From Phlebotomus papatasi (Eukaryota; Arthropoda; Insecta; Diptera; Psychodidae): a stretch of DNA of 64,000 bases. Every line of letters begins with the position of its first letter. The first letter of the stretch is position 1. The stretch spans positions 70,318,712-70,382,711 of the forward strand of contig NC_077224.1 in NCBI RefSeq assembly GCF_024763615.1, given 5' to 3'. Below, in pieces: positions 50,901-59,900 of the stretch. A program made the position numbers and the translations under genes. The notes beneath the pieces are model-generated. The model ran no database searches, was not told the DNA's origin, and was given only the letters and a program-made list of their open reading frames with translations.

Positions 50901-53900
50901 TTGTTTGTGCTTTTCCACCGAGTGACGGTTATTTATTTTGAGTTCCTGTCCATCTCTGCACTTCATTAAGCAAACTCATGTACACACAGAGCTTTCCTTT
51001 ACTAATGCAGATTTAGATTTATGATTTATTATTGACTTCATGGCGTAAATCGATGGGGAATACACTCATATGAGTTCCAAAGAAAAGAAAAAACATCATG
51101 AAGAGGCAGAAATGTTGGGATAAGATTTTATGATAGATTAAATATTATCTGATGAGAATTTGTTGTATTATTCGAGCAGTAAAATAAAAATTAACATCTC
51201 AAATCAATAAACAAACTAGCAAATTATCTGTTAGATATTAGCATGTGGGCGAAATTTATTGAAAGGAAGATCTATTATCTTTTGTAACAAAACTTGTATG
51301 AAGTTTATGTTAAGAGGGAAGGTCACAGCACGTAGCTTTATGCTACAATTCTAGAACCAATGATATAGAGTGGCCACCGAATTTTTTTTTCGTATTTAAT
51401 AGGTATATATCGGTTTAGGGCAGAATTACATTGACAGTAAAATGCTCACCGTATTTCGTTATTTTACGTATTTTCATTGCAATTTATTACGAAAATTCTC
51501 GATTACCGTATTACCTTATCTCATACTCGGTGGCACTAGGTGAAAATAATATAAGAAAATTGAAGAAATAAAACGAAAATTCGATAAACGGTGAGCAAAG
51601 AAAAAGAAAACTACGATTAATTTCTCTTACAGTTTTGTTTTGCTCACCGTTTATTGAATTTTCCTTTTATTTCTTTAACTTTCTTTTATTATTTTCACGC
51701 AGTGTCACCTAGTGCCACCGAGTATGAGATAAGGTAATACGGTTGTTCAAGATGAACATGCACCTTCAATTGCTATTAAATTAGTGAAATTTGTAACTCC
51801 CACTTTTTAGGTAGATTAGACAAAAAATTCAAATTTAATACGTTCTTGGACAATTTTAAGAAGTTAAATTACTAGTATTGATATGTAAGAATCCTTCATT
51901 CCTTACAAGGACACTAAAATTTTCACTTTAAATTTTGTCATATTTTGGCCTATCCAAAGATGAAAAAATCTAATAACACGCAAAAGGTTACCTATGCTTT
52001 CTAAGGATATGAAATATCATAAAAGGTTTTAAGGACTCTTTCCAACTTTTTAGAGATACAAACTAATAGTCGAACATGATTTTACATCTTAAACCATTAT
52101 AGTTTAGCTAAAAACTAGGGGATAGTTTGAGCCAATTTTATACCAAACATTCATAAAATAGACAATTTTAATGGGCTAATTTCTAAGACTTTCCTTAATA
52201 TTTTATACATTTAAACTATACCAACTAATTCTTGAGTCCTTTAATTACAATATTCCAAGAAAAAGATCAATTTAAATATTAAAATTATAGTAAATATTAA
52301 AGTTTTACTTTAGTCTTACGAATCATTTCATCATTAAAACATCAAAACATGCCTAACTTTACAGGGATATTGTAGAGAAATGGGAACATAAACTAGAAAA
52401 GTAGGATAAACACACCATTATAGAGATATTAAGGAATCCCATAAGCTAGATCTAATATCATTTGGTCCACTAGTTTAAGAGAAATTAGCATCTAAAGATA
52501 ATGAAAAATCAGGTCAATAAGACAACTGTTCGGGTAAAGTCAATGACTCTAGTGCATTCACACTCTGTGTCAGCATCGGTCAGCACATTTTTCTGTTACA
52601 ATTAAGAATTGCACTTTTGGTAATGACGCACATAGAATTTTGTCAAGTGAAAGTGGGAGAAAGTGATTTTTGTATAAAAGGGTAAAAATTTTCAATAATA
52701 AATCAGATCGCAATATCCCAGCTATCGGAGTTTTACTACAGTTCAGCAGCACGAAAGTAAGTGGTGCTTATTTACAGATTGCATCTCCCTTTGCCCAGAT
52801 TCATCAGCAATACTGTTTGCCTAAAATCTATCAGCGGCCAATAGGCTCCAACTGCCATAAGGACAGCGGCTTCTCCTCAAGAAGCCTTACGATCGAAGGC
52901 AGATTTTCAAGAATATTTCTTGGGTAAATTCCTGTTGAGGGATTTATTCTCCAGAGGCATTTATTTGCCGAACTGCGAGGTTAGGAAATTTATTTCCTGA
53001 TCTCGAATTAAAATTCTCTCGAGGCACCTCCGGGGGTAGCCTATACAAGGGGGCATCACTACCTTAAGCCCGGTGGCTCGAAAGAGCCGTTACTAGAGGC
53101 CGTGAAAACAGCCGAGAGTCAGTCCGAAAGGAGAACGAATTCCCCAGAATTCCCAAGAATATTCTTATCAGAGGAAGGGAATAGTCTGACCGGATTCGGA
53201 CTATTCTCTTCCTCTTGCTTCGGCTCTCTAGCTGAACGGAGCCGAAACAACGGTAATGGAAAATTTGCGTAAGAATTGCAATGAAAAAGCGTAAATTAAC
53301 GAAATACGGTGAGGCTACGGCGAACATTTTATTGTCAATGTGATTCTGCCCTTACTACCCAGTTACACTGGTTAAAAAATCTTTGGAAACCAATAACTGG
53401 AAATCATTGGCGTAATGGACAAACTTTACATCCAGCTGATTTCGAATAAAATTGATCATTCGACAGGGGGGTCGGTGAAGACCGAATGGTAATATCTCTT
53501 GCTCTTTGACGTCTAAGACAAAAAGATATATACTACCATTAAACAAAAGCGGAAGGGGGGGGGGAGGGCAAATCGTCCTATGTTTGGCGAAATACTCTGG
53601 CATCATTTACCATTCACCGGTTCTCAACCGATCTGAACCGTCATTAAATCACTCAGAAGAACACTCAAAATAGTTTTAAGAGTAATAAAATTGATTCGGT
53701 TGATAAATACGCTATCTAGAGCCATTGTAACTATTCTAACCATTAACCTTGAAAACCCGATATTAGAAATAATTCAACGGTATTTTCGTATAGGGGAAAG
53801 TACTCTCCCTTTGAACGGTCATATCTTCGAATAATGTGAATTTTCCTTTATTTTTCCTAAGACACTAACACTTTTCTAATAATTATTAATTAGCTTATCA

Positions 53901-56900
53901 TCAATTATTGATAATTATGTGATAATCATGTGTATGTCTCTTAGGAAAAATAAAATAAAATTCACATTATTCGAATGTATGAACGTTCGAAGGGAGAGTA
54001 CTTTCCCCTAAGGGCGAAATGTTCGCCCAGATAATCTCCAAAATGAAGGGCATATGGTCGACTTATGTTCGAAAGTCTTAAGTTTCCATCTCTAACCGTT
54101 TCGCCTTTAGGGGTGGCGATAGCCGACCAGACAGACGAACAGATGAACAAACGGACAAGCAACATGACATAATTTCTCAGAAATCGTCTAAAACGTGAAA
54201 ATATGTTGAGAAATGTGGTCCACTGGGACGCAAAGTAAAAATAGTGGGGCATGAAAAAATCAAACAATACTTCACAGATTCACTAACGATTAGAACCGAT
54301 ACAGCTGACTTTAAAATTTCAAGACCTTTTGACCTCTGAAGCATTTTAAGTTTAACCTAAAAAAATTCGATGTCAAATATTTTTCGGTCATAGAAATCTA
54401 TGAACGAAATGTCCACATGGACTACCCCAAAACCTATCAAAAAAGAAATCACTGGAAAAATTTTAGAAATAAAATTAGAAAAAATACAATTTGCCAAAAA
54501 AAGTTTTAAATTGATCTAAAACATTAATATTTTCACATTAAAATGTAATGTGAAATGCATTAAGTAATTAAATCAATTTTTGCGGGACAACTCTACCTTT
54601 TTATCAGTAAATTGATTAAATTCTGAATATTTAATGATTCAAATATGGAAATTAGATTTTAAACCGCTCATGAGCGACAGTTAATGTGAATTGTATTAAA
54701 ACTTTAATATTAATTGTGATAACACAATGAGGGAGGGTCATCGAAAACCGAAAGTCGATATTTATAACCGCTTGACCTCTAGCCCAGTGACAAATTGAAA
54801 AATTAGGGAACTGTACACATTGCTCTCTCATTGGTTTTCAGTTTCTATCTTCACTTTTCATCACCTTAATGACTTATCGCGGGGAGTAGGATCATCTAAG
54901 TCGCGAAGTCGATATCTCTTCTTGTTTCGGTTCCAACTCATATTATTAAAGTAAACAATTTTAGGATTTTATTGCTTTCTCTTTGAGTTCGATAGACTTC
55001 TAACTCCTGAAAACTTAGTTTGGCTCCTAGATTATTTCAAAAGATTGTTTTTATTGGTTCAGAATCTCACTGAAAACTCTAATAGGTTTTCGAATCCATA
55101 ACTTAGCAATTTAGGAATGTAAAGAAAGATTTAAAGCGTCAAATAATATTAAATTAATATCAAACTGTCTTGAAAAAAAAAGAGATGAGAATCAATTATA
55201 AAAAGTTTTTTTAGGCACTCAACCATGATCGTAAGCTATAAATTGAGCAGAAAAAAAATTAAAAGCGACATTGTAACAAAATTGTGTGACAGAAAAGCAC
55301 TTAAGAGAGTTACAATTTCCATCGTGGGTGGGTGAAAATTGGCGAAAATTGGTAAATCAATCAATCTCAATTTGGCTAGAGACTTACCTCGGAGCCTGGC
55401 AATGGCATGAGCTGGCAGAATTTGTATTTGTGTAAAGCCACGATCTGTGTTGGTATTCAAGAGTTGCATAACATCCTCAGGAGATAGTGAGGTGTTTTCC
55501 ACGAGGGTGTCATCAACACTTTGAATTTTGTCCCCAATTGAGAGTGCACCAGTCCGATCGGCCAATGTGGCGGGAATAATGTTGGCGATGAAGACACCAG
55601 CTTGAGCGATCTCATCCATCTTCCCGTTGGTCACATCCAGTGTCTGCTGATAGACATTCGGACAGGAGTTGCTCAACACAAGGCCCAATTTGTCACTGGG
55701 CGATCTCTCAATTTCAATGAGGAGTGGTCCCATTGAGAACTCTACACTCTGCATAACCGAAACATCGTATTCGATGGTCAGGTTTGTGAGTCCCGATAAG
55801 TGGCCACACTTGAGAATCTGCTGTGCTTCCGACAGTGTCTTGTTGATGAGGGAGACCTACACAGAGATATTGCCCCCCGAGATAAATAACAGAAAAATTT
55901 AATTTTATTTTCTCGGAAAATCACTTTGAGGGATTTAATCTTACATTGTCTACACGCAAAAGGCGATCACCAGGCTTTATTCTGCCGCATTTGTAGACAG
56001 GACCATGTGGTCGGATATTTGTCACGATCAAGGGAAAATCTCCACCACCACGAAGTGTTAGTCCCAGACAACCATTCTCCCTCTCGACCGTGATTTGAGC
56101 AAGTTTCGTTGTCACGCACAAACTGTTCTGAGACACTGAAAAAATCATCACGATGCAAGAAAAAAAGGAAAACAAAGAAATAAAAATAGATGCAACATCA
56201 TTAATCCTTTTCTTAATATCTTTCTTCGTTACATCGCTGCATGTGTCTAGTTTTGAAGAGAGACGACAAACAAGGAGAAAGTAAAAGAATTGTTTAAAAC
56301 CCAACATTACTTTTATGAGAAAATTTTTATCACTTTGCCTTAAGTTATCTATATATTTTGTATATTTATTTTAATAAAAACATTAACAAGGTTGCCCTGA
56401 GATCGGTGACCCTTTACAATTATTTAAAATTGACCTAATAATTGGTAATTTTCAATTTAATAAAAAAAAGAGATGACAGAGCGGTCCATGCTTTGCGAAA
56501 TGGATGCTATAAGGTTCCTCAATATAAATAATTTCACATTATTTACTATATAACTATTTCACAACCAATTTGAACAGATCAGTAAATCAAAATGAATAAT
56601 AGAATACACTGAGAAAAAAGAGCGTACGATTAACATTTTTTCCTCAGAACTTTAACACTCTTTAGGTGTAAAAATATGTCAACATTTTTTTATGTTAATT
56701 TTACACCTTTTTAAGGGTAAAATTAACATGAAAAGGGTAACTTCAACCCATAATACACCTAAAAAGGGTAATATTTACACCGATTTTGGATCAATACTGC
56801 AGGGTAAAATAAACATTTCCGAAATGTTATTTTAACTTTTTCGGATTTCTCTCAGTAGAAGATCGCTACTAAATAGCATAAAAGTAATACAGTTGATATT

Positions 56901-59900
56901 CGAACAAAAGTTGTTCATTGGTTCATCACCCGTTCTTAACCAATTATAATCGGTTCAGGCTTATCAGGAATTCCAAGACATTTTCAACGAAACCAAACAC
57001 GATTTCATTCGATTGACAAATACAGTAGACTCTCGCAAATTCGGCTCTTTTAAGATCGGGCTACTTTTTAATTCGGGCAGCGGTTACATTTGAAAAAAGT
57101 TTGTTGTCATTTTTCAAGTTTGATTATGATTATCAAATGAATCAAATATGCTCAAATTTGACATGGTTTGTCTTAGTTTTGATGTGATTTTGCATTATTG
57201 AGAGATTTTCATGCAATTTACGTTATATATGAGTGTGTAAACTCAATATCTGTATGCACATGAATAAAAAATCGTTGCATTTCAAAAAGTTTGTCGCCCG
57301 AATTTCTGTCTAATTCGGCTGACATTTCGGTCCCATATGCCCGAAATTGAGAGAGTCTACTGTACATTCTTTAGAGCCTCTTTAATCTCTTATACTTTGA
57401 AAAACCGGTATTAATAATGATTCAACGATATTTTCGTTTGTGGACGAAATGTCCGCCTGAAAAAACTGTAAAATATATCCAAAAATAAAAAAAAAGAAAA
57501 AAAAGAAGAGTAACTAAAGCTTAAACAACTTTAAAAAGGAGTGGTAAAGCGTCTCAAGCTTTGCAAAGTGCTCGAACTTGTGACTTGTCAAGAGGACTTT
57601 CGCATGATTTACCGTTTACCGATTTAAACCGATTCACAAATCACTCAAAAGATCCCCCAAAATGTCGTGGGAGTAATAAAATTGTTTTTAGGGAAAAAAA
57701 TTAGTTATCCCTTAGTCATCGGTTCTATCTATACCGATTTGAACTTAAGCAGATTCAGTTTTATCAGAAATTTCAAGACCTTTCCAGCGAGCCCAAATAG
57801 AACATCATTCGGTTGAGAAATATGCTCTCTAGAGCGTTTGCAACCTTCAACATTGAAAAATCATTATTGAGAATTATTTAACGATATTTTCGATTATATA
57901 CAAAATGTCCGCCTAGGCAACCTCTAAAACAAAATTTAAGAAAAAGCAAAAAAAATGCAAAAAAATCAATTCCGCTAACGTACAAACTAATTTGAAATTT
58001 AGACCACTTTCCATTTCGAAGGATTTTTAAATTGCATACCGTTATACTGAAACCCAACCATTCAAAATTATAAAAAAAAATCTCGAAGTTCTTTTACTAC
58101 TCAGTTTGACCTTTTTTAAGATTATATGCATTTTAACCTTCATATGCAGATTTTAACCTCAAATCACTAAAAGTAATATCTAAAGAACGTATACGAAAAT
58201 TATACCTTGTGCCCTGCGTTCATGTTTCAAAGTTCTTCTTTTTATTTCAAGGAACACAAAATACTGATTAAATTTTAAGAGTAACGATTTTAGATATAGG
58301 TACTAATTATTCTGGAAATTTAATTTTAAATCGATATTGGAAATTTTATTTTGTGAGATGATCATCGTTTTTAAGGTTATGTTACACTCAAAATCTAAAT
58401 GCTTGATCTCCCAAGATAGAACTCTGTTTAAATTATCTTTCTGGAAAGCTTCTGTTGCATTCCAACTTAGATTAAACTTAAACTATAGATTAAAACTAAT
58501 TCACAAATCGCCATAAAACCATCTTAAAATTGCAAATTGATAGTGAGCTGTGAAGGCTGTGAATTTTAAAATGCTTCGACATTTAACCTTGAAGCGCACA
58601 TAATCGTTATTTAACCTCAAAATAATCTTATAAAACCTGCACATTTAAAATTTCGATAATTAGTGTATAAAGACGAAACGCTCAGCTAGATAGTCTTTAA
58701 GTTCATTTTGCTAAATAAACCATAACACATTTTTGAAGGAAAACACAGGAGCTGGGGAAAAAATTTTTAAAAAAATGTTCTGGAGAAATATAAACTTATA
58801 AGGGGTCACTGAAAACCAGAAATCAATATTTCATTTTCATATTATTGAACTGCTAAAAAAATAATCATTGGTATTTTATCGATTCATTACCGATTAGGAC
58901 CGATGAACCAATCCAGAGTAGTTTACTTCAACCATGAAAAATTCAATGTTAAACATATTTCTGGTCATAGAGGCCCCAATCAAAATCCCAAAATCGAAAA
59001 TCCCAAATGGGTCAAAATATTCTTGACAAAAGCAAAAATAAGAAGTAAAACCGTCTTGACAGTTTTGATTTGATTTAAAGGGACTTACGATTTTGATCCT
59101 TTCGGAATTTTGTCTGTTTGGGCTTTTGACTTTCGGGATTTTTGTTTTCGAGATATGGATTCCATCATTACAGAGCTACCTTATACGGATTCCAAACCCA
59201 TGGCTAAGCTATATGGGTTAACTGCTCTATTTTTTTAAGTGCAGATTTTCAAAGGATTATCAAAGGCAAATGATCTATTAGATTCTGAAAATCTAATAAA
59301 ATTGGTTGCTATTCAAGATTTTGAGACCTTCAGGAACTGGGCTAAATAGACTGGTCTGAAGACTGCTTTATGCTCTTTTGACGACTCAGAAACCTAAATC
59401 TGTTACTGTTTGCCTTATAGGCGTTTTAGGCCTATAAAGGACCAGTTCAATGATAGAATTTTTCTGCAAATTTCTAATTAAAATATTCTTTAAAAAAACA
59501 ATTATTTCTCAGGTTAATTTATCCATAGAAACTATAAATCTTAATTAACTCACAAGTTCCAGCACTTCGCGAAGTTTACTTCAGTAAAATAACTTCTTCA
59601 GTCTTAAAGATCTTGCATTGCATGATTTATATTTAATACCGCTTATTGAGGAAAATTAGAGCCATCATTACTCGGAAAACCTGCTTCAATGCAATGTTGC
59701 ATGTAATATGAATGTTTACAAGAGATTTTATGATCACTTCCTCCGCAACTGAAGATCAAGACACCGCCCCCGCAAGTTCATTTGAAAATAAAATGTCTAT
59801 TTTGTAAATACTTACGGTATTCTGGAAGGGAATATTCAATTTCCACCACTGCTGGTCCATTGCCGTGATAGAGGATACTCATAACGTGTTCATTGGTGAG

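Larger units (their letters stand above)
53400..59000. repeat. Field of degraded 'accgat' dispersed repeats
   Basis: Phrases such as 'accgattatgaaccgat', 'atttcaagacctttcc', 'gggtcatcgaaaaccgaaag', 'cgatattttcg' and 'cgaaatgtccgcc' recur in the same order at about 53,461-53,790, 54,010-54,500, 54,720-54,840, 56,395-56,600, 56,900-57,020, 57,400-57,980 and 58,800-58,980. They relate to the cluster at 19,739-20,715. Grip exons and several MITEs interrupt the field. Confidence 0.5.

Noticed and set aside
52670..52927. 85-codon frame as a small gene
   Set aside because: It lies inside the probable solo LTR, where the TATA-like and AATAAA signals explain the composition better.
54120..54165. ACGGACGAACGG-like runs as a CRISPR-like or telomeric array
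   Set aside because: Units are too short and irregular, lack spacers, and similar runs occur near 40,982 as part of a dispersed repeat.
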